Shown: positions 23,049-33,195 of the stretch, in pieces
How the letters are laid out: the number at the start of each line of letters is the position of its first letter
Numbering within the stretch: position 1 is the first letter of the stretch
Assembly: GCA_003971905.1 (NCBI GenBank)
Contig: RSEE01000042.1
Span: 372,001 to 436,000, forward strand
DNA from: Moniliella sp. 'wahieum'
Taxonomy: Eukaryota > Basidiomycota > Moniliellomycetes > Moniliellales > Moniliellaceae
DNA length: 64,000 bases
Direction: 5' to 3'
Position numbers and translations under genes: made by a program
The notes under the pieces: model-generated
Database searches by the model: none
What the model saw: only the letters and a program-made list of their open reading frames with translations
Told to the model about the DNA's origin: nothing

Positions 23049-24168
23049 ATGGAGATGCTTGCGTTCAACGTCGACAACGGCTACCTCGAGGGTGTCGTGC
23101 GCGGCTACATGAACGGCCTCTTGACCGCCTCGCAGTTCCAAACCCTGACCCAGTGCGAGACGCTCGAGGACCTGCGTATGCAGCTCTCGGCCACCGACTA
23201 TGGCAACTTCCTCGCCAACGAGCCCTCGCCCCTCACCACAAGTGTCGTCCTCGACCGCGCGACCCGACGCATGGTGACGCAGTTCGAGTACCTGCGCGAA
23301 AATGCCGTGTACCCTCTCAGCAAGTTCCTCGACTTTGTCACCTACGCCTATATGATCGACAATGTCATCCTCCTCATCACGGGCACGCTCCACGAACGTG
23401 ACACGCACGAGCTGCTCGAGCGCTGCCATCCACTGGGCTGGTTCGATACGCTCCCCGCTCTCAGTGTCGCCAATACCGTCGATGAGCTGTACCAGACTGT
23501 GCTGGTGGAGACCCCGCTGGCTCCCTACTTCCGCGATTGCCTCTCGGCCGCCGACCTGGACGACCTTAACATTGAGATCATCCGCAACACTCTCTACAAG
23601 TCATACCTCGAGGACTTTTACCAGTTCTCCCTCTCTTGGGGGCGTGACGACCGAGGCGATGCAGGACCTGCTGGCCTTTGAGGCTGATCGCCGCGTCATC
23701 TCCATCACGGTCAACAGTTTTGGCACCAGCCTGACCAAGGAGGAGCGCGCCCGCCTTTTCCCCTCGATCGGCAAGCTCTATCCCGCGGGCAACAATGCCC
23801 TGGCCCGTGCAGATGATGTGGAGCAGGTCAAGGCCGTGTGCGACATGGTCCCTGAGTACAAATCCTTCTTTGATGCTCCTCCTGGACAGGAGGAGGCCCA
23901 ATTGGACCATCTAGAGGATAAGTTTGCCAAGGAAGAGGTGAGGATCACAAGATTCTTACCATTCAGCAGTTCAACTTCTCCATATTCTACGCCTGGGCCA
24001 AGCTGAAGGAGCAGGAAATTCGCACCCTTGGCTGGATCGCCGAGTGCATTGCTCAAGGCGCCCGAGGTTCGTACCCTACCCCTTGTCATGCTGTTCGTGT
24101 GGCACAAATACTGAGCGCTGACACTGCATTCGTTCGCAGACCGTATTGGCGACTACATCAATGTGTGA
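23049..24168 (+). CDS. VMA6: V-type H+-ATPase V0 subunit d
   Basis: Subunit d is a peripheral part of the membrane V0 sector that links the c-ring to the central stalk of the vacuolar proton pump. The start [20 protein letters not shown] is the family N-terminus. Later come '[19 protein letters not shown]', '[19 protein letters not shown]', '[19 protein letters not shown]', 'YPEYKSFF'-like block and the end '[17 protein letters not shown]' then 'DRIGDYINV'. A frame change near 23636 (two bases lost in a CT run) and one near 23937 (one base lost) are needed. The last exon is reached through an intron at 24067-24139. About 355 residues, as expected. Confidence 0.93.
24067..24139 (+). other. Intron in VMA6
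   Basis: GTTCGT donor, GCTGACAC branch-like sequence, TTCGCAG acceptor, 73 nt. Joining restores '[14 protein letters not shown]'. Confidence 0.8.
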
Positions 24169-25513
24169 TCCCATCGCTTGTCAGGTTGCCCTGTCCCATT
24201 GCCTCTCCGGACCAAAATCTTTCATCTTACAGCCGCAGCCGAATGGATTTCTAATGTATGTTTCGCCTGCCTCTGCGCCAAGCGGATGTGCTTTACGACC
24301 AAATGAACATGGTCTGGTCTTCAACGTCCTCATGCAGCTAGCGCAGAGGCCCCTGCATGTAGCCCTGCGGGGGACATGGACACCTACAGAGTGCGGAAAG
24401 GGGAAGAAAGCCCCAACCGAGACAGTTCTCCTGGTCACAGTCGTGGGAGCGGTCCGCCCATTTCCAACAAGGACAGTCGGTCCCGGTTCAGGACCATAAT
24501 GCTGTGTCAAACGCAACGTATCGGTTTCTGGTGTCGGTGAGGCCGTGGTGTTCATCAGTTGGCTTGCAGTGCGTTTCGCTCAGCTGAGCACCAATCCTTC
24601 ATCATGAAACCACGTTAGACCCCGCATGGGCGATCTTTGGGGGCCATGCGTTTCCCCTCATGCTTTGCCAGTGGTATGGTTTGGATCAAGTGTGCGTGCT
24701 ATTGATTCTCCACTGTTCATGGCGTTTATGGTGGATGGACCAACACACAACCAACCACTTATGAATGACCAGAGGTTAGTAAGACCCCTTCGGCCTTATA
24801 TTAGGAGAGCCTCCTGTCAGTCTATGTTGCACCTTGAAGCTTGACACCGCAGATCGGACAAGTCAATCAGCTCCTTTCAACTGTAATCTGTGTCAGGGGC
24901 ATTGTGTCCGATGCGCTATCGATGAAGGAACTCGGAAGGGGCGACAAACGGTGTACGGCAATGGCTCAACAACTCAGCAGGGGTAACCAAGAACAAGAGG
25001 CAAGGGACATGACATGATGGGGGTGGAACGGCACGCACACCAATACAACCAGAGATAAGCGTACAAGCACGAAAGATGGAGGACAAACGATCAAAGGTTC
25101 GCCAAGTTAAATTGGTGAGAACAAGGGAGAGAAACGGCAACTCTCGTGCGTCGCGGCGATGGGATCCAGGACAGGAAACTAGATGCGGCCCAGAACAAAA
25201 CAGAAACAAGAGGCGACCGGAAGGAGGGACAACCGGAGGGAGGGGGGGGGGGGTTCGAAAGGCTAACAAGACCCAAGCGCGTTTCTCGATCGGGGAGTGG
25301 GCAGGCCAAACAAAAGTGGAGGCTGAGGCTTGACGTGAGTAGATCGAGATGGGCAGCGGATGCGGAGGAAGGACGTGGACTGTGGACGGCTAACGAGCCT
25401 GTAGGGGAGGGGGGATCATAGTCCGTCCAAGGAGAGGGGAAGGAGGATCAGAAAGGACAAGTACAAGACCAATGGTCACAGGAAAAATGCACCAAGAATC
25501 GCAACGGCGGCGA
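24169..25513. other. Convergent 3' region between VMA6 and the G-alpha gene
   Basis: 1.3 kb with a G10 run at about 25240 and purine-rich sequence at 25060-25450. Both flanking genes end here. No gene is recognised. Confidence 0.4.
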
Positions 25514-26799
25514 TCAAAGTAGTGCCGTCTCTCGTAACGCATTCTGGACGATTGTATCCTTGATGTCCATAAAAACTTGTTCAATGTCTTTGGTGTCGGT
25601 AGCCTGCGTGAGGTGAGGGTAGATGGGAAGCTTGGCGCGGTTGAGCTGGGTGAAGCGCCACAGCACGTACCGCGCCGCTTTTTGAACGTCGGGTCCGCCC
25701 GTGTACTCGGGGAAGTATTTCTCCAGCGGCACGCGCTTGATCTTTTTCTGGAACACGTCCACCTTGTTCAGAAAGAGAATCACCGACGACCTGGCAAACC
25801 AGCGCGAGTTGACCACGGACTCAAACAGAACCAGAGATTCGTCCATGCGGTTCTGCGTCGGTTCCTCCAGCAGCACTTGGTCATACTCGGAGATAGCAAC
25901 GCAAAAGATAATGGACGTGACCGCCTCAAGCAATGGATCCATTTGAAGCGCTCCGACCGCTGGCCACCCACGTCAAAGAGGTGGATCACGAGATTGCCCA
26001 TGGTAAATGTGGTCTCGGTGATCGCCGTGCTCTTCGAGCGGGCTCGCAAAACGTCATCGTTGGTGGGAAGATAGCCTGGGGCAGCAATACGTTTGGCATT
26101 CTCGAAAAAGTAGGGCCCACTGTCCATGAGATAGAACTGGTCGCTGTGAAGATCGAGAAGTGTGCGCGTGACGGGCGCGTTCCATATTTGCTGTGCGTAG
26201 GCCCCCACTTCGGGCGTGAGAGGGTTGGCATCGTCCTCCAACGGGGAGGTCTGGGACGAGGGGGAGTGGGGGTTCCGATGGAGGATTTTCGTACTCATCG
26301 GCATTAGAGCCTGGTGCACTGGTGTCCGCGCCAGCGGGGTTGGAAGACTTGATGGTGAAGTTGAGGACCTTCTGGATGGCGAGGCGGGAAGGGGTGTCTT
26401 CGGGCTGGAGCTCGAACTTGACCAAAGCCATGGCGATGGTCTGAGCTGACTCGAGGAGGTTCTTGGCAATGATGAGGCGGTAGTAGTAAGAAGTTCAGCG
26501 TGGTTAAAGCCGTCCTTGTGGATGATCTTCATTTGCTTGCTGATGGTGCTCTTGCCGCTCTCGCCGCTGCCGAGGAGGAGGAGCTTGAAGGAGCGGGGCT
26601 CCTTCTTGACCGCAGCTGGAACAGAGGCAGATTTGGCGGTGGAGCCATTGGTGTGGGCGCCGTTGTTGGTGGATTGGGAGGCGGGGGCCAGGGAGGAGGA
26701 AGCGTCGGCAGCCTTCATGGCGCGGGCGGTGGGTTTAGTGGCAGATGGAGCCGGGGCAGACGCGGAGGCGTCGGGCGTGCTGCTGAAGCAGTTCCCCAT
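25514..26799 (-). CDS. Heterotrimeric G-protein alpha subunit with enlarged helical domain
   Basis: A GTP-switch protein that couples membrane receptors to cAMP or pheromone pathways. The N-terminus MGNCFSS carries the Gly-2 myristoylation and Cys-4 palmitoylation signature. G1 is GSGESGKST, switch I reads '[12 protein letters not shown]' with the catalytic Arg, G3 is [12 protein letters not shown] with the catalytic Gln, G4 is LFLNKVDVF and G5 is TQATDT (the usual Cys of TCAT is Gln). The C-terminus is 'NALRETALL'. The span is about 428 codons against roughly 355 usual: the tail before G1 is about 65 residues, and a Ser/Pro/Asn-rich insert of about 50 residues sits in the helical domain (26205-26340). 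Frame changes near 26490, 26240 and 25930 look like single-base losses. Confidence 0.92.
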
Positions 26800-28002
26800 G
26801 GTGTGGGCGGCAATGCATCCCCCTGTGGCAGGGATGAGTGTCTGGCGGGGGATGGGGGGGTGGTGGAGAGATGGGGGGGAGAGATGGGGGCGGGGGAGAG
26901 ATGGAGGCGGATGGATGGGGACGTGGATGCGCTGCGGCGGGGGCGAACGGGGCGAGTTGAATGTTCAAGTTGAACGTTCACGTTCCAATGCAAGTTGAAT
27001 GTTTGCCGGTTGCACGTACCAGGTTGCAGGCTGCAGTTGAGACGATTAACGTTTAACGTTTATCGTTTATCGTTTCACGCCCCGCAAGCGGCAAGCGCAC
27101 CTGCGAGAGAGCTGGCAGGGCGCCGTTCACGCTGCCCGGTTCACGTTCCCCGGGCATCGAGCATCGCCCACACATCCAACATCGAACGCTCCAGCCATGC
27201 GAGCGAAGGGGCACAGGTGGGCACGCACTCAGTGCTCGGATATTCAATATTCAATAGACCCTCCGACCCCACACTCAGTACTGAACTCAGTACTCAGTGC
27301 CATCTTCCCCTATGATGCCATGATGCATTCGGCCCCATACTCTGCCTTTCTATCAGTGGCACTCACACGCTCCCACATGGCCCACTGGGTATATGGGCAT
27401 AGCATTAATGTACCAACCCACCAGCAACCCGGTCGGTTCCCGTCTGTGCCGGTCTGTGCTCCCGCGCTTGACGGTGTAGTGTCAGCAGACTTTTATAAGC
27501 GAGCCATCATCCATTGCACCCCCATTCAACATGTCCCTCCGTTCGAGGTGAACCTTTGACGCCCGCAAGACCAAAACAAGCTAATCCAGATCTGACCGAT
27601 TCCAAGATCTCCTGTCACTCTCATTGATACGCGACAAGTGCATGTTGTGGCACAGCGTGGAAGGTGATTGGTCTTGTCTTCGACTCCTTCCCGACCTGCA
27701 TGGGATGACGGATCACACACACATTCCCACAGGATGTGGGTATGATCCTTGTTCTAGATCTTCCTTGCCCCCTTTGTGTCTCTTTCCCCTCATCACGCGT
27801 CGTCTACCGTGTGATAGCTTCTCCTTCTCCTCTGGTATATAAGGCGCCATTCCATGCAGCCTGAATGAATACCTGTCGGCATCCGAAGCAATCTCCCTCC
27901 TACATGGGAGAACCAATGCGTGCTCCTGCTCCAGAATGAGGAAGATTTCAGCTGCCTCAGGAGACAGCTGTCAGTATCTTCGTCGTCTTGTTCTACTTGA
28001 AG
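26800..28002. other. G-alpha upstream region
   Basis: Contains purine-rich G tracts at 26840-26940, inverted GTTCAAGTTGAACGTTCACG repeats at 26960-26990, a TTAACGTTTAACGTTTATCG run at 27045-27075, and CTCAGTACTGAACTCAGTAC repeats near 27270-27297. No gene is recognised. Confidence 0.4.
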
Positions 28003-28007
28003 GCATC

Positions 28008-28863
28008 TGTCACGGGCGGGCGCCGCCAGGGGCCCGCCCTGGGGTTTTTGGGGTACAATCCCTTAGGAGACGGAAGGACGGATCACGGTAGTTTCGGGCT
28101 TGGGCTGGTTGGTGTATCCGAGCGGAGCTAGGGACGAGGAGAGGCCTTTGGTGGGGCGGCTGCACGTGTGGCAAGGCTGCGTCTGCACCGGCTTGGGCCG
28201 TAGTAACGTGTCTGAAGCCTCCGGGACTTAGGGACGGGAGGAGGCAGCGGCGGACAAACACTGCCTTAACTGAGACTGGGAATCGCCGCGGCCAAAGAGG
28301 GCTCGCGCGATGGGGTTGACGAAGGGCTGGAGGACGAGGTCGGAGGAGAAGTCGGACGCTAACAAGAAGAGCTGCCTGTACTGGATCAATTGGCTGGAAA
28401 CGGGCAGGAGTCGGACAGGATAGGCGGGAAAGGGACGAAGGTGGAGACGAGAGATGACGAGAGTGGGGACGAGAATGGAAGGTGGGGGAAAAGATCCCCA
28501 TCAACCAGGGGTACAGGCAGGATCAAAAGGAAACGGATACAAGAGGGGGTGTAGAAAGGAAGACATGTCAAAAGCGGGGTTGGTCGCCGCAGGCGCGACA
28601 GAGAAAGGAAACGGAAACGGGGACGGGACGGCAGATGCCGCCACGGCACTGGAAGCTCGGTGGCCTTATTTAGGCCGGCCGACTTGGACTTGGGCGGGGG
28701 GCGACTATTGTCGCGCGGAGCATGGCCCTTCGGCCACGATACTTGATTTAGCCAACCATCATCACACTTGGTTGGCCTGCGGAGCACGCTCTACTGGGCA
28801 TGTGCGGAGCAGGCGGGCCTTAGCTTGGGTCGGACCATCTCGTGTCCGCCGCAGCCCGTGACA
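28008..28863 (-). repeat. LTR, 3' copy in element orientation
   Basis: 856 bp, TGTCACGGGC to GCCCGTGACA. It differs from the other copy by roughly ten positions, most of them one-base indels in short homopolymers. Confidence 0.92.
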
Positions 28864-29100
28864 TTACGCTCCTCTTCACAAGGCGTGTCCGCACGCCTTC
28901 CATGGATGGGCTTCCCTCTCTCCTAATAGCAACGGGGAGGGGGTGAAGGAGTGTACGCTTACCCATGCGCATCTCTCCTTTCCATGGTAAAGCAATCGCG
29001 AGGTATGCCCTTCGCTCCCTCGGTCTTTGGGCATACGATCGGCGTCAAACTCCTTTCGCGCCGACCAAACTTTGAACGGGGATTGGGTACTTGGATACTT

Positions 29101-29240
29101 GGCACGCCCCTCCTTCCTTCGAGCGTCGGGGGTGCGGGTTCAGGCTCTTGCTCCCACGCCCCTCCTTCCTTCGAGCGTCGGGGGTGTCAAGCTCTCTTCT
29201 CATTCGCACGCCCCTCCTTCCTTCGAGCATCGGGGGTGCG
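29101..29240. repeat. Three-copy tandem repeat inside the LTR element
   Basis: The block ACGCCCCTCCTTCCTTCGAG plus CGTCGGGGGTG (CATCGGGGGTG in the third) recurs at about 29103, 29157 and 29210. Confidence 0.85.
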
Positions 29241-30348
29241 AGTCAAAGCCATCTTGAGAGCAGAGAAACCAAGAGGTAGAGGCGCTGTTGGCCCGCCGGC
29301 TAATGCTCGCCTCCTTTGAGACTTGGGGGAGAGTACAAGCTCCGCTGGCCCGCCTGCCAACGTTCGCTCGCACGAATACCAGGGCTTGATGTGGACTAGA
29401 AGGGGATCGGCGCGCTCCGCTGGCCTGCCTGCCAGCGTTCGTCCGTCGCATCACGCTCCCCTTCACAAGGCATGCCCACATGCCTACTTGGTAGGATAAA
29501 CACGGTAATTGGGCTTGCAGCCGTCGCCTCGCCTTATGGCGACCGGCGCTCCCACGCCCCATCCTCCTTATGCGCGTCCGCGCGCATCTCCTGGGCCTCC
29601 TCCTCTCCGAGGGGGGGACAGGAGTTAACCATCGAGAAAGAAGGAATAGAGCAACCGAAATTGACGTCACGGGCGAAGATCCTGAAAAAAAAATTCGCCT
29701 TGAGCTGTTGAAAACCGTCGCGAGCGTCCGAGGGTCTTGAGTGGTCGAGGGTTGGACCTCACTTGGAGACGATGAGCTGGGGTCGAAACCGGTTGGCCAT
29801 CAGGCCAGGCTCGAGTCGTCCATCGGGGAAGGGAATGAAAATCACCTCGCGCGGGGACTTGGAGGGTAGAGCAGCCGGGTGAACGCGAGCGTCTTGAATC
29901 GTACGCCGACTGGTACTGCTTGATGCGCGAGTGGTGGTGATGGAAAGCAACCAATCCGGGCGCGCTATTGGACGCGACCCAGAAACAAAAACAAACGAAC
30001 CGAGGATAAAGTTTCAAGGCTGATCGAATTTGAAGCGGCAACGAGGGCAAGAAGCTGGCCAAGCCTCAGAGTCATCGGGAGCCGGGGAAACCATCGGGGT
30101 GCAACGATTGGGGAGGGCCATCCAGGGCCTCGTCGCAACGGAGGGAGAGAAAGGGAGAAAGGGAAGGGAAGAGCGCCTTGGCATCGGGGACGACGAAACG
30201 GGGGATGCGCTCAAGGACTGAGGGTGAAAAACGGGGAGGGCACGTCTGCCCAACGGGAGGGGGAAACGGGAATGGGAAACGGCGACGACTTGCGCAGGCT
30301 TGAAAAGGGACCAGCCCAAAATAACGACGAACCTTGAGGACCTGCCTT

Positions 30349-30366
30349 GGGAACCCGGACCTTCCA
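30349..30366 (-). other. Putative primer-binding site
   Basis: Read on the minus strand, TGG begins three bases after the LTR end. The following bases are complementary to a plausible tRNA 3' end (...GGGAACCCGGACCTTCCA). The tRNA species is not assigned. Confidence 0.55.
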
Positions 30367-30369
30367 TTA

Positions 30370-31223
30370 TGTCACGGGCGGGCGCCGCCGGGGCCCGCCC
30401 TGGGGTTTTTGGGGTACAATCCCTTAGGAGACGGAAGGACGACTCACGGTCGTTTCGGGCTTGGGCTGGTTGGTGTATCCGAGCGGAGCTAGTGACGAGG
30501 AGAGGCCTTTGGTGGGCGGCTGCACGTGTGGCAAGGCTGCGTCTGCACCGGCTTGGGCCGTAGTAACGTGTCTGAAGCCTCCGGGACTTAGGGACGGGAG
30601 GAGGCAGCGGCGGACAAACACTGCCTTAACTGAGACTGGGAATCGCCGCGGCCAAAGGAGGGCTCGCGCGATGGGGTTGACGAAGGGCTGGAGGACGAGG
30701 TCGGAGGAGAAGTCGGACGCTAACAAGAAGAGCTGCCTGTACTGGATCAATTGGCTGGAAACGGGCAGGAGTCGGACAGGATAGGCGGGAAAGGGACGAA
30801 GGTGGAGACGAGAGATGACGAGAGTGGGGACGAGAATGGAAGGTGGGGGAAAAGATCCCCATCAACCAGGGGTACAGGCAGGATCAAAAGGGAAACGGAT
30901 ACAAGAGGGGGTGTAGAAAGGAAGACATGTCAAAAGCGGGGTTGGTCGCCGCAGGCGCGACAGAGAAAGGAAACGGAAACGGGGACGGGACGGCAGATGC
31001 CGCACGGCACTGGAAGCTCGGTGGCCTTATTTAGGCCGGCCGACTTGGACTTGGGCGGGGGGCGACTATTGTCGCGCGGAGCATGGCCCTTCGGCCACGA
31101 TACTTGATTTAGCCAACCATCATCACACTTGGTTGGCCTGCGGAGCACGCTCTACTGGGCATGTGCGGAGCAGGGGGCCTTAGCTTGGGTCGGACCATCT
31201 CGTGTCCGCCGCAGCCCGTGACA
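30370..31223 (-). repeat. LTR, 5' copy in element orientation
   Basis: 854 bp, the same ends as the other copy. It should carry the element's promoter on the minus strand. Confidence 0.92.
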
Positions 31224-31228
31224 GCATC

Positions 31229-31609
31229 CTGGCCTGTATGGTAAACGGTAAACGTATAGCTGGACCTGAACCGCTGGCTATAAGCACACGACTAAGTAGG
31301 GTTAGATTCGACCTTGCGTTGTTGGTGCTAGAACTCCGAAGGATCATGACCGGAAGTTGATGACGTTTTGAACGTTGATGCTTGAGCCTGATTCAACTGA
31401 ATAGTAGTGAGGACTGCAAATATACGTCAATGCTGCATGGGAGTCCGTCGCGTTGCCTTACCTGCTTTTGTCCCCCTCTTTTCGCTTCTTGGCATTCATA
31501 CACTTTTCACATCACTACTCGCCACATAGTAATATAAAAAAAGTAGAAGGAAATTGGACACGGTCTTGTTGTTTTTACTAAAGAACAGAGTAAAACACGA
31601 AACGCAGAC
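31229..31609. other. Spacer right of the LTR element
   Basis: AT-richer unique sequence, no gene recognised. Confidence 0.35.
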
Positions 31610-32059
31610 ATGAATAAACGCGAGAGAAAGATCAAGGATCTCGGGATCAGAACAGGGAGACTATTAATAGAGGGTATATACAGCACTGCAACCCAACATC
31701 CGCAATCGTCAATGCGCTCCAGGCAAACCATAAGGCCTGTCCTTCTCAAGAAGTCAAAGAGCGCAGAACTCGCAGCGGGAGGGCAGTCGGATGAACAAGA
31801 CCAGGAAGGGGAAACTGTTCAGAAAAGTATCCCTCTCATACATGCAGAGGGGGAAGAGGGGGGAAGGAGGGGTACTAAAAGGGAAACAAGACGAGGTAAT
31901 AGAAGGGAAACAAGACTCAGATCACGGCCCCGACGCCCCTGGCAACGGTGGGCGGGGCGTGGACCGTGCGTTCATAGAGTGGACACGGGAAGGCGTAGGC
32001 GTAGGCAAAGAGAAGAAGAGGACCACGAGCGCTCGCTCAGCCCACGACGAGGCGTTCGT

Positions 32060-33195
32060 TCCTCAACAGGGGGGGGGGGCTACGTTCCGGCTCCACAGTG
32101 GGATCGGCTCTCTCCCCTTTGGCACCGTCGTCAACTTGGTGCTTGGACCTCGACCACCTGGTGCTGGATCCGAGGAGCGAGGGCGAGGAGGACGGGGTGA
32201 GCTGTTGGGTATGGGTCCGTCAAGCCTGCTCCAAGGAATCAGCTTGGGGGGCGAGGAAACGTCGGGGCCAAAGATGGAATGGGTGGGTGAGTGGGGCGGA
32301 AAGAGATCCGAACCACCGTGAAGCGAAGGCGAAATCGAGAGCGACGAAGGGGGCGACTTGGGAACCCAAAGTGCTTCCGCTCGTCTCCGATGTGCGTGCC
32401 CACGTTTCTTCCGAAGGGGTACCAATGGGAGCCAGAGGCACGCCAACTCTTCTGCTCGAAGCAGATCGAGGCAAGGTGATGGAAGAAGGGTGTTGTAGCT
32501 GGTGGTCTGGGTAAATTGGATCCAGACGAACGGTAACCGACCGTACAGGAATCATACGTGGTCCGAGGCGCCGGGGAACGGCGTCTGAGGGAGAGGCTCG
32601 GAGCGCCCTCCCGTACCAAGGAAGAGAAGAGTGATGAAGAGGGGCCGAACACGAGCTGGATGAGCACCTGTGGTTCAGCATGGGTGTGGGCAAAACGTGA
32701 CGGACGGGAGGACGGGGGGTGAGCCAAACTGGCTTTTGTAGGCGTGAGAGGAGTTGGGCCAGAGGGAAATCCCGTCGAGAACGTGAACGGTGCGAGGACC
32801 GTGACCGCATTCGGGCATGGTGGAACGGGGCGGGAGGCTGATGAAACAGGAAGTACGTCCTGGGGTGAGGGAGGGGGAAGAAGGAACATGGTCAGTCGCT
32901 GGTCCACCCAGGGAGAACAGAAAATGGGCAAGGAGACATGCTATTCAACCGGGTCATCGCAGAGTGGAGTTGGGTAGGGGACGATGCCCTTGGAGGAGCA
33001 AAGGGACTGGGGATGGGAATAGGCGTCCCGGGTTAACTAAGCCAGGATGCTCCATCGGTAGCGTTGGAAAGTGGAGGGGGAAGAAAGAGGTTCTGGTTCG
33101 GTGACGGGACGGGTCCGTCTCCGACTGCAGCACCAGGGAACAGGTAGGTATACCACGGGGCCTTGGCGTCGGTAGAGTTTGGCGGAACAGGCATG
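32060..33195 (-). CDS. Possible Ser/Pro-rich protein, not recognised
   Basis: From an ATG at 33195 in a good context, the minus strand codes 'MPVPPNSTDAKAPWYTYLFP' and goes on with Ser/Pro/Asn-rich text such as 'SPPSSLSISPSLHGG' and 'SPTHSIFGPDVSSPPKLIP' in changing frames down to about 32063. Composition resembles a fungal low-complexity regulator rather than random sequence, but there is no domain, and at least three frame changes or undetected introns are needed. The plus-strand frames across the same region are Arg/Glu-rich shadows. It could equally be non-coding. Confidence 0.25.

Larger units (their letters stand above)
28864..30369 (-). other. Interior of the LTR element, no polymerase
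   Basis: 1,506 bp. It contains three copies of a CACGCCCCTCCTTCCTTCGAG block at about 29101-29240 with a period near 53 bp, and a CTTCACAAGGCGTG / CTTCACAAGGCATG pair at 28874 and 29463. Minus-strand open frames at 30014-30367 (118 codons, its ATG lying in the primer site, ending with 'CPRCRFKFDQP') and 29667-30062 have no recognisable domain. They might be gag remnants, but nothing shows it. Confidence 0.6.
28003..31228 (-). mobile_element. Non-autonomous LTR retrotransposon with target-site duplication
   Basis: Two direct repeats of about 855 bp (28008-28863 and 30370-31223) flank a 1,506-bp interior. Each repeat starts TGTCACGGGC and ends GCCCGTGACA, so TG...CA ends with a 10-bp inverted repeat. 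The whole unit is bracketed by GCATC at 28003-28007 and 31224-31228, a 5-bp target duplication. On the minus strand, three bases after the right LTR a TGG-initiated tRNA-like primer site follows (TGGAAGGTCCGGGTTCCC, 30349-30366), and a GAAGAGGAG purine stretch lies next to the left LTR. This sets the orientation as minus. No gag, protease, reverse transcriptase, RNase H or integrase motif is seen in the interior. The LTRs are about 99% identical, so insertion is recent. Confidence 0.9.

Noticed and set aside
23937-23966. Tiny 29-nt intron in VMA6 (GTGAGG...CAG)
   Set aside because: Its sequence codes conserved subunit-d residues ([10 protein letters not shown]) after restoring one base, and 29 nt is too short for the other introns seen.
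28008-28863. The LTR taken alone as a MITE with TIRs
   Set aside because: The inverted ends fit, but two direct copies, a primer site and an outer 5-bp duplication fit an LTR element; no TSD flanks the single copy.
31610-32321. Arg/Glu-rich plus-strand frames
   Set aside because: Highly charged runs are typical of the antisense of Ser/Pro-rich coding or purine-rich DNA; no domain seen.
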